The notes under the pieces were generated by a model, which was not told where the DNA came from, ran no database searches, and saw only the letters and a list, made by a program, of their open reading frames with translations. A DNA stretch of 64,000 bases from Asanoa ishikariensis (GTDB taxonomy: Bacteria > Actinomycetota > Actinomycetes > Mycobacteriales > Micromonosporaceae): the NCBI RefSeq assembly GCF_900107455.1, contig NZ_FNQB01000001.1:2852001-2916000 (forward strand), read 5' to 3'. The position numbers and the translations under genes are program-made. Each line of letters begins with the position of its first letter. The stretch's first letter is position 1. Shown piece after piece: positions 45,146 to 52,611 of this stretch.

Positions 45146-45660
45146 GCCGACGTACCCGATTGCTCGCCGTCGTGGTGCTGGCCGCGTCGGTGCTGGGGGC
45201 CGGTGCCATCGCGGCACAGGGCGCGCCGCCGCAGGCCGCTCCGGTCCAACCGGCGCCGTCGGTCGATTACACCGACCCGACCAAGGGAGCGCACGTACGG
45301 CTCGGGCTGCGCGTCTCGGAGTCGTCGGTGACGCCGACGATTTTGGAGATCGACCGGGGCTTCACCTCGTCGCTGCGCGGCTCGACCGCGCCGTTCTCGT
45401 TGCGCCTGCGGGACAGCGCCGGTGCCGTGCTCGACACCCTCACGATGGACGACCCGCTCGCCGTGCGGACGTACGACTCGAAGCAGAACGCGCACCGGAT
45501 GCTGCGGCTCGAGGAGGCGGAGGTCGTGGTCGACCTGCCGTACATCGACACCACGGCGACCGTCGACGTGGTTCTCGGGCGCAAGCGGATCGGGACGGTC
45601 GACGTGGGCACGCTGATCCAGGCGTGCCAGGGCAAGCAACTGCCCTGCGCGTTCATGTAG
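45139..45660 (+). CDS. Small secreted partner protein
   Basis: 173 residues: signal peptide MLSRRTRLLAVVVLAASVLG with cleavage near AAQGAPP, then a beta-rich domain (VRLGLRVSESSVTPTILEID, APFSLRLRDSAGAVLDTLTM, AEVVVDLPYIDTTATVDVVL) and a C-terminal CQGKQLPC cysteine pair. Not a family I recognise. Its ATG lies 7 bases inside the preceding gene, so synthesis is coupled and both are exported, which suggests they act together. Ends 8 bases inside the convergent LuxR gene. Confidence 0.78.
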   Translation: MLSRRTRLLAVVVLAASVLGAGAIAAQGAPPQAAPVQPAPSVDYTDPTKGAHVRLGLRVSESSVTPTILEIDRGFTSSLRGSTAPFSLRLRDSAGAVLDTLTMDDPLAVRTYDSKQNAHRMLRLEEAEVVVDLPYIDTTATVDVVLGRKRIGTVDVGTLIQACQGKQLPCAFM

Positions 45661-46393
45661 GACGCCGGCCGGGCACCTCCAGGATGCCGAGCTCGACCGC
45701 CCTCATCACGGTGGCGACCGGCCCGGAGGTGCCCAGCTTGCGGTGCACGTTCTCCAGGTGCTTGCGTACCGTGCCGGCCGCCAGCCCCAACCGGCGCGCG
45801 GTGGCCGGCACGGTCAGCCCGTCCGCGATACACCGGACGACCTCCACCTCGCGGCCGGTCAGCGGCGACCGACCCGGCGCCGGGTTCCGGCGGTGCAGGG
45901 CGATCAGCGCCGGCTGGATGCGTTCGAGCAGGTCCATCTCGCGGGCGTCGAAGACCCGGTCCCGGTTGAACTGGTACCAGCTCAGCAACGGCGGTGACCC
46001 CACCACGAGCGCGACGGTGTGCGCCCCGATGCCCTGCGGGGCATGGATCTCGCGGTAGAGCGCGTGCTGCCGCCATTGCCGTTCGGAGAGCACATCGGTG
46101 ACCTGCAAGGGCGGCCCAGGGTACGGGCGTGAGCCGCGCACGGTGGCCGCGAACAGCGGGTGGGCCGTGAGCTGGTCATGCATCCGACGGAGCACCGCCC
46201 GCTCGACGGGCCGGTCGGTGGCGAGGTCGGGCAGGCGCAGGGTGGCCAGGTCGAGCTCGGCGTAGGTGGCCAGGTCGGTGCCGAGCCGGTGGCCGATCGC
46301 GGCGATGGCGGCGTCGGCGAGCGGGCGGCCGCGCAAGGCACTGACGTCGGCCGCGACGGCGCGTACCCACGACTGGTCGTTGTGAAGGGTCAC
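45653..46393 (-). CDS. LuxR-family transcriptional regulator
   Basis: 246 residues. The C-terminal helix-turn-helix is LTGREVEVVRCIADGLTVPATARRLGLAAGTVRKHLENVHRKLG. The N-terminal 170 residues are a helical sensing domain without a receiver aspartate, so it is not a response regulator; it is like the orphan LuxR proteins common in actinomycetes. Start GTG 46393 (VTLHNDQSWVRAV); the longer frame to 46672 overlaps the divergent leader. Convergent with the secreted pair. Confidence 0.87.
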   Translation of the reverse strand: MTLHNDQSWVRAVAADVSALRGRPLADAAIAAIGHRLGTDLATYAELDLATLRLPDLATDRPVERAVLRRMHDQLTAHPLFAATVRGSRPYPGPPLQVTDVLSERQWRQHALYREIHAPQGIGAHTVALVVGSPPLLSWYQFNRDRVFDAREMDLLERIQPALIALHRRNPAPGRSPLTGREVEVVRCIADGLTVPATARRLGLAAGTVRKHLENVHRKLGTSGPVATVMRAVELGILEVPGRRPT

Positions 46394-46488
46394 GGCCGGA
46401 CGATAGGAACTGTGGCCCGCGCGGCCCGTCACGGATTGGACAGCGGTCGGCTTTGTGTCACAAGATCGGTCACGGGACCACAATCGGG

Positions 46489-46518
46489 TTGCGGTCCCGC
46501 CGCCCTGTCCGGTAGACC
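46489..46518 (+). promoter_or_regulatory. Probable promoter of the leader-peptide/GNAT transcript
   Basis: TTGCGG (46489-46494), 18 bases, TAGACC (46513-46518). It precedes by 12 bases a perfect palindrome GGCCCCGC/GCGGGGCC (46531-46546) that would fold in the untranslated leader. Confidence 0.4.
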
Positions 46519-46573
46519 TGTGCCCCGAACGGCCCCGCGCGGGGCCACGGAAGACGAAGGGAGGAACGAGCAG

Positions 46574-46624
46574 ATGAACGCCACCATCGTGCCCGGGCCT
46601 TCGTTCGCGTCGCCTTCGCGCTGA
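46574..46624 (+). CDS. 16-residue leader peptide
   Basis: An ATG-to-TGA frame of 17 codons (MNATIVPGPSFASPSR) with a strong site GGGAGG 9 bases upstream. Its last codons and stop lie in a stem TCGCGTC/GACGCGA (46605-46611 with 46623-46629). The GNAT start is 41 bases after the stop. This is the layout of a translation-coupled attenuator, as seen before antibiotic-resistance genes, where a stalled ribosome changes the folding. Too short for a stable protein, so a regulatory role is inferred. Confidence 0.5.
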   Translation: MNATIVPGPSFASPSR

Positions 46625-46665
46625 CGCGACACAGGACGGGCACACCTCAAGCAAGGAATGTGCCC

Positions 46666-47595
46666 ATGACATCGCTGACTCTCCGCCCGATCACCGGGCC
46701 GGACGAGCTGCCCCTGTTCTGCCAACTCCGCTACCAGCTCGACAAAGAGCTCGACCGTGATCTCGCCGACGGACGCCGCCGGCCCGAATGGCTGTGGGTC
46801 GCGCTGCGGGACGACCGCGTCGTCGCCCGGCTCGGCTGGTGGACGTTCCGCGCCGGGGAAGACCCGTACGTGCTCGACTTCTTCGACTTCGACGAGTCGC
46901 CCGGTAGCGTCGAGGTCGCCCTGGAGCTGTTCGCGGCCGCCACCGCCGCCGTGTTCGGCCCGGGCGCGACAATGCCGCAGTACATCCGGTTCACGCCGCC
47001 GGACTGGCACGACGACCCGGTCGCCAACCGGGTGGTCACCGACCGGATCACCGCCCTCGAGAGCACCGGCGCCCGGATGCTCGTCGAGCGGCTCCGGCTC
47101 GAATGGCTGCCGTCCGCCGGCGTCCCCGCGGCCAAGGGCGAGCTGGCCTTCCGGGTCCCCACGGGTCGCGACGAGCTCGTCGGGCTGATGACCGACGTGC
47201 TCGAGGGGACGCTCGACGCGCACAGCCAGGCGGAGCTCACCCGGATGAAGCCCGCCGAGCAGGCCAACCAGCAATATGACGAGGAGCTGCTCGGCTACTC
47301 GACACCGCGCGAGTGGTGGCGGGTCGGCGTGCGCGACGACGGGACGCCGGTCGGGTTCGTGATCCCGGCCCGCAACTCCTACAACCCGATCATCGCCTAC
47401 ATCGGGGTCGTGCCGGCCCACCGTGGCAAGGGCTACATCGACGAACTGCTCGCCGAAGGCACCCGCGTGCTGGCGGGCGAGGACGTGCCCCGGATCCGGG
47501 CGGCGACGGACGTCGGAAACGTCCCGATGGCGAAGGCGTTCGCTCGGGCCGGCTACCGGGTCTTCGAACGCCAGGTCGACATGACCTGGGAGTGA
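46666..47595 (+). CDS. GNAT-domain acetyltransferase
   Basis: 309 residues. The C-terminal half has the acetyl-CoA site: YIGVVPAHRGKGYIDELLAEG, followed by AATDVGNVPMAKAFARAGYRVF. The N-terminal half (LRPITGPDELPLFCQLRYQL, PEWLWVALRDDRVVARLGWW) is a second, degenerate GNAT module. Such tandem GNAT proteins include aminoglycoside and mycothiol-related acetyltransferases; the substrate is unknown. ATG 46666 is nine bases after AAGGA; a GTG two codons earlier would sit too close. A leader peptide and hairpins upstream point to inducible expression. Confidence 0.87.
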   Translation: MTSLTLRPITGPDELPLFCQLRYQLDKELDRDLADGRRRPEWLWVALRDDRVVARLGWWTFRAGEDPYVLDFFDFDESPGSVEVALELFAAATAAVFGPGATMPQYIRFTPPDWHDDPVANRVVTDRITALESTGARMLVERLRLEWLPSAGVPAAKGELAFRVPTGRDELVGLMTDVLEGTLDAHSQAELTRMKPAEQANQQYDEELLGYSTPREWWRVGVRDDGTPVGFVIPARNSYNPIIAYIGVVPAHRGKGYIDELLAEGTRVLAGEDVPRIRAATDVGNVPMAKAFARAGYRVFERQVDMTWE

Positions 47596-47686
47596 CGCGC
47601 TAGAGATCGGCGGTCGCCGCGGACGCCTGCTGGGCCTCGATGCCCGTCAGGCGTTCGCGGAGCGCCCCGGTTTTCTCCACGCGGTG

Positions 47687-48019
47687 CTACACCCGCGGTG
47701 CGTACATGATTACCGCGACGCCGGCCAGGCAGAGGAGGGCGCCGGCCACGTCGTAGCGGTCCGGGCGGAACTTGTCGACGACCACGCCCCAGGCGAGTGA
47801 GCCGGCCACGAAGACACCGCCGTATGCGGCCAGGACGCGGCCGAAGTGCGCGTCGGGTTGGAAGGTGGCCACGAAGCCGTACAGGCCGAGCGCGGCGACG
47901 CCGGCGCCGACCCAGAGCAGCCCACGATGCTCGCGTACGCCCTGCCACACCAGCCAGGCGCCGCCGATCTCGGCGAGGGCGGCGGCGACGTAGAGGGCGA
48001 TGGACCGGAGGGTCGTCAG
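47687..48019 (-). CDS. YnfA-family (UPF0060) membrane protein, non-standard start
   Basis: 110 residues with four helices: [83 protein letters not shown], matching YnfA throughout. YnfA proteins are small SMR-like membrane proteins, some acting as efflux dimers. No ATG, GTG or TTG precedes the conserved LRS motif after the upstream gene's stop; the codon in the expected position is CTG (48019-48017), overlapping the siderophore-interacting protein stop as CTGA. So initiation at CTG by coupling, or a lost start, must be considered. Confidence 0.75.
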   Translation of the reverse strand: MTTLRSIALYVAAALAEIGGAWLVWQGVREHRGLLWVGAGVAALGLYGFVATFQPDAHFGRVLAAYGGVFVAGSLAWGVVVDKFRPDRYDVAGALLCLAGVAVIMYAPRV

Positions 48020-48822
48020 TCGATTTTTCCGATCGGCTCGCGCTTCTCGGCCTGGAACACGTCTTCGGTGCGACCGCGGGCCCAGTAGCCGGAGATGGAG
48101 AGCGCCTCGCGCGGCACCGCCCGGGTGCGCAGGACCGCGCGGATCGCCTTGACGGACTCGCGTTCGCCGTGGACGAAGACCTGGACCCCGCTCGGATCGG
48201 GCCACGGGCCGCTGTCGACGGCGCGCGCGAGGAAGCCCGCGTCGTCGAGGTCGGGGTTGACCAGCCAGTTCACGGCGACACCGGAGGGGCACTTCAGGTC
48301 GAGGATGTCGGCCGGGGCGGCGATCTCCAGGTAGGCGGCACCGTTGGCGTCGGCCGGCAGTGACTCCAGGGCCGCCGCGATCGCGGGCAACGCGGAGAGG
48401 TCGCCGGCGAACAGGTGCCAGGCGGTCGCCGGGTCAGGCGTGTACGCCCCGCCCGGGCCGGACAGGACGAGCACGTCGCCCGGGACCGCCTTCATGGCCC
48501 ACGGCGCCGCTATGCCCGTGTCACCGTGCGTCACGAAGTCGATCGCCAGCCGTTGGGCGGCCCGGTCGACCCAACGCACCGTGTAGGTGCGGGTCACCGG
48601 CCGCTGTTCCCGTGGCAGCGTCGCGAGGTCGTACGGCGGACGCAGGCCCAGGGCAGGGTCGGCGAACAGCAGCTTCACGTACGCGTCGGTGTGCCCGTTG
48701 CCGCCGAAATCAGCCAGGGACTCGCCGGAGAGGACCACCCGCACCAGGTGCGGGCCGACCTGTTCGGTCGACTCCACCGCGAGCACGTGCTGCGTGCGGC
48801 CTTGCCGTGTAGGCGTCGTCAT
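48016..48822 (-). CDS. Siderophore-interacting protein (FAD ferric reductase)
   Basis: 268 residues. Flavin motif RTYTVRWVD, the PLAxx-like stretch [23 protein letters not shown] and the C-terminal [33 protein letters not shown] are diagnostic of the SIP/ViuB family. It reduces ferric siderophore in the cytosol to release iron. ATG 48822 gives [10 protein letters not shown]. An iron-regulator box lies 22 bases upstream, so repression by iron (DtxR/IdeR/DmdR type) is likely. Coupled with the YnfA gene. Confidence 0.92.
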   Translation of the reverse strand: MTTPTRQGRTQHVLAVESTEQVGPHLVRVVLSGESLADFGGNGHTDAYVKLLFADPALGLRPPYDLATLPREQRPVTRTYTVRWVDRAAQRLAIDFVTHGDTGIAAPWAMKAVPGDVLVLSGPGGAYTPDPATAWHLFAGDLSALPAIAAALESLPADANGAAYLEIAAPADILDLKCPSGVAVNWLVNPDLDDAGFLARAVDSGPWPDPSGVQVFVHGERESVKAIRAVLRTRAVPREALSISGYWARGRTEDVFQAEKREPIGKID

Positions 48823-48844
48823 GCGGAACCTTCCGTCGAGTCGC

Positions 48845-48859
48845 TTAGGCCACCCTAAC
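48845..48859 (-). promoter_or_regulatory. Iron-box (DtxR/IdeR-like) before the siderophore-interacting gene
   Basis: Read on the minus strand GTTAGGGTGGCCTAA, which matches GTTAGGCTAACCTAA, the right-hand 15 bases of the 19-base DtxR/IdeR consensus, at all arm positions; only the central four bases differ. It sits 22 bases upstream of the ATG, where a repressor would block transcription. Confidence 0.6.
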
Positions 48860-49451
48860 CCCTGCCCGCCCGGGTGCGGCGCACCGCTACGTACCGTCGC
48901 ATCTTCTCGGTGGTGCCGCAGTCTTCCATGCTGCACCACCGGCGACTGCGGTTCTTGCTCTCGTCGACGAACAGGAAGCGACAGCCGCCGCAGCCCTTGA
49001 CCCGGTCACGCGGGCCCGTGGTGAGCAGGTCGACCGCCGCGTGCACCACCGGCCACAGTGGCCGGACGAGCGAGTGGTCGTCGTGCCAGGTCCAGCCGAA
49101 GGCCTGCGCGGGATCGAGGCGGGCATGGGCGATCGCGTCGGCCTCGTCGTCGCGGAGCCGGATCAGCGCCTCCGTGCTCGGGGTGCCGCCGGAGGCCAGC
49201 GACCGGAACAGGTCGTCGAGGTAGTCGCGCGTCCGCAGCGCGCGGTCGAGGGCGGCCTGGGCGCCTTCCTGCGATATCCGAGCCGCTTCCGTCGAGGACA
49301 GGACCCCCGCGTAGACGGCCCAGGCGATCAGGTCGGGATACGCCGTGAGCACGTCGTCGTCCGGTGGGCCGGTGGGTGGCCCACTGCGGGTGTTGACGAA
49401 GTCCAGGGCGATGTTGCCGCCCACCAGACGCATCCGCTCGACTGTTTCCAT
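48855..49451 (-). CDS. ABATE/CGNR zinc-finger regulator
   Basis: 198 residues. N-terminal ABATE domain RLVGGNIALDFVNTRSGPPT; C-terminal zinc ribbon CGGCRFLFVDESKNRSRRWCSMEDCGTTEKMRRY with four cysteines. The eponymous CGNR is CGTT here, but the surrounding RRWCSM..CG..EK.RRY pattern is intact. Such proteins are thought to be transcription factors with a ligand domain. ATG 49451. Divergent from an MFS gene with shared operator-like repeats, so it probably controls itself and that transporter. Confidence 0.88.
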   Translation of the reverse strand: METVERMRLVGGNIALDFVNTRSGPPTGPPDDDVLTAYPDLIAWAVYAGVLSSTEAARISQEGAQAALDRALRTRDYLDDLFRSLASGGTPSTEALIRLRDDEADAIAHARLDPAQAFGWTWHDDHSLVRPLWPVVHAAVDLLTTGPRDRVKGCGGCRFLFVDESKNRSRRWCSMEDCGTTEKMRRYVAVRRTRAGRG

Positions 49452-49514
49452 CAAAACGGACTTTACCAGTAGCGCCGCGTCGAACGTGCCCGTTAGTCTG
49501 TTTCCGTCATAACG
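49442..49514. promoter_or_regulatory. Paired operator-like direct repeats between CGNR and MFS genes
   Basis: CTGTTTCCATCAAAACG at 49442-49458 and CTGTTTCCGTCATAACG at 49498-49514 agree at 15 of 17 positions, 56 bases apart. The first covers the CGNR start codon, the second ends 17 bases before the MFS ATG. The A/T-rich, well-conserved copies in a divergent promoter are what a regulator acting on both genes would need. Confidence 0.6.
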
Positions 49515-49531
49515 TCTTTTGGGGGTAACTC

Positions 49532-50749
49532 ATGGGCCACAGACGCGCGGTGGGAGCCCTGGTCGGGCTGGCCGGCGGCACGTTCCTCTACACCACCGCC
49601 GAGGCGCTGCCGATCGGCCTGTTGCTGCCGATGGCCGAGGACCTCGGCGTCCCGCCGACGCGGGTGGGCGCGCTGGTCACCGCGTACGCCGCCGTGGTCG
49701 TCGTCGCCTCGATCCCCCTGACCGCGCTCGCCCGACGGATCCCGCGGCGGCGCCTGCTGTCGGCGCTCCTGGCGGGCTTCGTGATCAGCACCGTGACCAC
49801 GGTGTTCGCGAGCAGCTTCGCGCTGCTCCTCACGGCACGGATGGCCACGGCCGCGACCCACGCGCTGTTCTGGGCCGTCGTGGTGCCGGCGGCGGCCGAG
49901 CTGTTCCGGCCCGGCCTGCGCGGGCGGGTGGTCGCGGTCGTGTTCGCCGGCGGCAACATCGCCCTGGTGCTCGGCGTCCCCGCGGGCACCTGGCTGGGCG
50001 AGCGTGCCGGCTGGCGGGCGTCGTTCCTGGCGGTGGCCGGGCTCGGGGCGATCGTGCTGGTCACGGTGGCGATGCTGCTGCCGTCGACCCGGCCCGACGA
50101 GGGGCACGCGGCCCGGGGCGCGACACCCGACGCCCGGCGGTTCGCTCTGCTGGTCGGGGTCGCCGTCCTGACGACAGCGGGCGCCATCGCCGCGTACACC
50201 TATGTCGCCCTGTTCGTCACCGAGGTCAGCGGCCTGGCCGCCGCGTCCCTCGGCGCCGTCCTGCTGGTCCGCGGCGTCGCCAGCGTGCTCGGGATCCTCG
50301 CCTTCGGCGGGTTCGTCGACCGCCGACCCTGGCCGGCGCTGGTGGCCACCGTCGCGCTGCAGGCGGCGGCGCTGATCGGGCTCTACGCGCTGGGCGGGTG
50401 GCCGGCCGCCGCCGTCGTCCTGCTCGCGCTGTCCGGGCTCGCGTTCGCGGCGTTCACGGCCGCGCTCGGCGGGCTCGTGCTGCGGGTGGCGCCCGGGCGG
50501 TCCGACCTCGCCGCGGCCACCCTCTCCGCCGCCGTCAACGTCGGCATCACCGCCGGCGCGTGGCTCGGCGGCCTCGTGCTGCCCAGCCACGGCGTGCGGA
50601 GCACGGTGCTGATCGGCGCGCTGCTCGGCACCGTCGCGCTGGCACTCGCGCTCGCCGAGCGTCTTCTCCCACCGGCGGGCACAGTGACCCGGGTCATGTC
50701 ACGGGAAAGCGTCGACGCGTGTCTCCATGCCGAGAAACGGACGACATGA
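49532..50749 (+). CDS. MFS transporter, arabinose-efflux-like (DHA1 type)
   Basis: 405 residues, twelve helices. LVGLAGGTFLYTTAEALPIGLLLPMAEDLGV is the first helix and loop, ARMATAATHALFWAVVVPAAAELF and GGNIALVLGVPAGTWLGERAGWR are DHA1 motifs C-like. The group (AraJ/YdhP) exports drugs or sugars. ATG start with GGGGG seven bases upstream. The adjacent CGNR regulator with shared sites suggests inducible efflux. The DoxX gene follows by 10 bases. Confidence 0.9.
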   Translation: MGHRRAVGALVGLAGGTFLYTTAEALPIGLLLPMAEDLGVPPTRVGALVTAYAAVVVVASIPLTALARRIPRRRLLSALLAGFVISTVTTVFASSFALLLTARMATAATHALFWAVVVPAAAELFRPGLRGRVVAVVFAGGNIALVLGVPAGTWLGERAGWRASFLAVAGLGAIVLVTVAMLLPSTRPDEGHAARGATPDARRFALLVGVAVLTTAGAIAAYTYVALFVTEVSGLAAASLGAVLLVRGVASVLGILAFGGFVDRRPWPALVATVALQAAALIGLYALGGWPAAAVVLLALSGLAFAAFTAALGGLVLRVAPGRSDLAAATLSAAVNVGITAGAWLGGLVLPSHGVRSTVLIGALLGTVALALALAERLLPPAGTVTRVMSRESVDACLHAEKRTT

Positions 50750-50759
50750 GGAGCACATC

Positions 50760-51146
50760 ATGAACCAGACACTGTGGATCGCGGCCGGGCTGCTCGCCGC
50801 GGTCGCCCTGGTCGGCGGCATCAGCAAGACGTTCGTACCCAAGGCGAAGCTGGCCGCGGCACCCGGCGGCAGATGGACCAGGAACTTCAGCGTGGGCTTC
50901 GTCAAGACCCTCGGCGTGGTCGAGATCCTGGCCGCGGCCGGCCTGATCCTGCCCGCGGTGGTCGGCATCGCGCCGGTGCTGGTCCCGGTGACCGCCACCT
51001 GCTGGGTCCTGCTCATGGTCGGCGCGATGATCACGCACCTGCGGGACGACGGCCACCGCCGTTTCGCGTTGCTGAACCTGGCCTATCTCGCCCTCGCGGC
51101 GTTCATCGCCTGGGGTCGCTTCGGCCCGGAGTCCTTCCCGGCCTGA
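50760..51146 (+). CDS. DoxX-like membrane protein
   Basis: 128 residues with four helices: MNQTLWIAAGLLAAVALVGG, TLGVVEILAAAGLILPAVVG, LVPVTATCWVLLMVGAMITHL, ALLNLAYLALAAFIAWGRFG. The pattern fits DoxX_2 proteins, of uncertain role, often near efflux or redox genes. ATG with GAGGAG 7 bases upstream; 10 bases after the MFS stop, so one transcript. Confidence 0.88.
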   Translation: MNQTLWIAAGLLAAVALVGGISKTFVPKAKLAAAPGGRWTRNFSVGFVKTLGVVEILAAAGLILPAVVGIAPVLVPVTATCWVLLMVGAMITHLRDDGHRRFALLNLAYLALAAFIAWGRFGPESFPA

Positions 51147-51151
51147 CCAGG

Positions 51152-51171
51152 TGTACGCAGATCCGCGTACA
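51152..51171. promoter_or_regulatory. TGTACGC-N6-GCGTACA palindrome
   Basis: A perfect 7-base inverted repeat around AGATCC, between the DoxX stop and the SDR start. The arms and the ATCC centre recur at 42817-42832. A 20-base dyad of this sort suits a TetR/MarR-type regulator. Confidence 0.5.
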
Positions 51172-51228
51172 TCCGACGCCGCTCCCGGGCAGACGACGAG
51201 GCTGCCCGGCACGCGGAGGCTGGGGCGT

Positions 51229-51975
51229 ATGAACCTTTCGAATCACGTGGCCCTGGTGACCGGCAGCTCGCGCGGAATCGGCGCGGCGATCGCGGAGACC
51301 TTCGCCGCGGCGGGCGCCGACGTCGTGCTGCACGGCCGGTCGGCGAGCGCGCTGGCCTCCGTGCGGGAGCGGATCGGTGGTGCCGCCCTGGTCGTGACCG
51401 GTGACGTCACCGTGGCCGCGGACCTCGACCGGATGCACGACCAGATCATCGAACGGCACGGTCGCGTCGACGTCCTGGTCGCCAACGCCGGCAACACCAC
51501 CAGCCGGCCGGCGCCGATCGAGGACATCACCGAGGAGAGTTGGCGCGCCGACATCGACCGGAACCTGACCGGCACCTTCCTGACGGTGCGCCGGTTCCTG
51601 CCGGGCATGAAGCAGCGCCGGTCCGGCACCATCATCACGCTGTCGTCGGCGGCGGGACGCAAACCCAGCGAGCGCACGATCGTGGCGTACGCCGTGGCCA
51701 AGGCGGGGGTCCAGCTCTTCACCCAGGACCTGGCCGCGCAGGTCGGACCGTTCGGCATCCGGGCCAACTGCATCGCACCGGAGACCATCCTGACCGAGAC
51801 CAACCAGGGCTGGATCCCGGCGGAGACGCAACGCGCGCTGGCGGAGGCCCACCCGCTGCGCCGCCTGGGCACGCCGGCCGACGTCGCCGCCACCGCGCTG
51901 TTCCTGGCCTCGGAGCAGTCGAGCTGGATCACCGGCGTCATCGTCGACGTCGCCGGCGGCGCCGTGCTGGTCTAG
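51229..51975 (+). CDS. Short-chain dehydrogenase/reductase (FabG-like)
   Basis: 248 residues. VTGSSRGIGAAIAETFAAAGADV, the NAG motif VANAGNTTS, catalytic ITLSSAAGRKPSERTIVAYAVAKAG (Ser, Tyr, Lys) and the C-terminal SSWITGVIVDVAGG are all canonical. NADPH-dependent oxoacyl or ketone reduction is likely. ATG 51229 with GGAGG about 10 bases upstream; the longer frame to 51151 would include the palindrome. Convergent with the YCII gene, stops overlapping by 3 bases. Confidence 0.92.
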   Translation: MNLSNHVALVTGSSRGIGAAIAETFAAAGADVVLHGRSASALASVRERIGGAALVVTGDVTVAADLDRMHDQIIERHGRVDVLVANAGNTTSRPAPIEDITEESWRADIDRNLTGTFLTVRRFLPGMKQRRSGTIITLSSAAGRKPSERTIVAYAVAKAGVQLFTQDLAAQVGPFGIRANCIAPETILTETNQGWIPAETQRALAEAHPLRRLGTPADVAATALFLASEQSSWITGVIVDVAGGAVLV

Positions 51976-52514
51976 CGGCGCCCGCCGAAGGTCCAGTTGT
52001 GCACCTCGACGTCGGCGTACCGGTCCGCCGTGAGGATGGTGCGTGCGGTCTGCGCGTCCGCGGCCCGGACCAGCGCCGCCGTGCCGAGCCAGGCGGTGCC
52101 GTCGTCGGAGAGCAGCGGCCCGTACGCGATGAGGTCATCGTGTCGGGGCTCCAGGTCCACGGGCTCGCCGGCACCGAAGCCGATCACCAGGTAGCAGTTG
52201 TCCTCCGTCGGCCCGCCCGGGAAGTCCCACATCGTGCGCCCCAACGCGTTGCTCCACCGGCGCAGCAGCACGTCCCGGTAGACGCCGGCCTGGTAGTTCG
52301 GCTCGTCGAAGGCGAACGCCCGGGCGGCCGCGGGGTCGGGCAGGTCGAGGATGTGCACGCTGCCGGTGGCGGTCTCGCCGTCGTCCGTCAGGGTCGGGCC
52401 GCGCGCGATCAGCTCCGCCGCGTATCCGTCCATGTAGGACCAGTGCGTCTCGGTCAGCTCGTGGCGCAACGGCATCGAGCCGGGACGGTCACGGTGGTAG
52501 CAGAGGAACTCCAT
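51972..52514 (-). CDS. Tandem YCII-domain protein
   Basis: 180 residues made of two YCII-like modules. First: EFLCYHRDRPGSMPLRHELTETHWSYMDGYAAELIARGPTLTDDGE and GSVHILDLPDPAAARAFAFDEP. Second: LVIGFGAGEPVDLEPRHDDLIAYGPLLSDDGTAW and AADAQTARTILTADRYADVEVH. The family has a dimeric alpha+beta fold with a His/Asp pair and mostly unknown activity. ATG 52514. Divergent from the His-rich gene. Confidence 0.85.
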   Translation of the reverse strand: MEFLCYHRDRPGSMPLRHELTETHWSYMDGYAAELIARGPTLTDDGETATGSVHILDLPDPAAARAFAFDEPNYQAGVYRDVLLRRWSNALGRTMWDFPGGPTEDNCYLVIGFGAGEPVDLEPRHDDLIAYGPLLSDDGTAWLGTAALVRAADAQTARTILTADRYADVEVHNWTFGGRR

Positions 52515-52611
52515 GCCCACGATCCTCACATCCCGGCAAGCGCCATGATCACCGGCCCAGGAGGGGGATAATTGGCGCGTAGGGGACACCTTGACCAGCG
52601 GAGGTGGAGCC

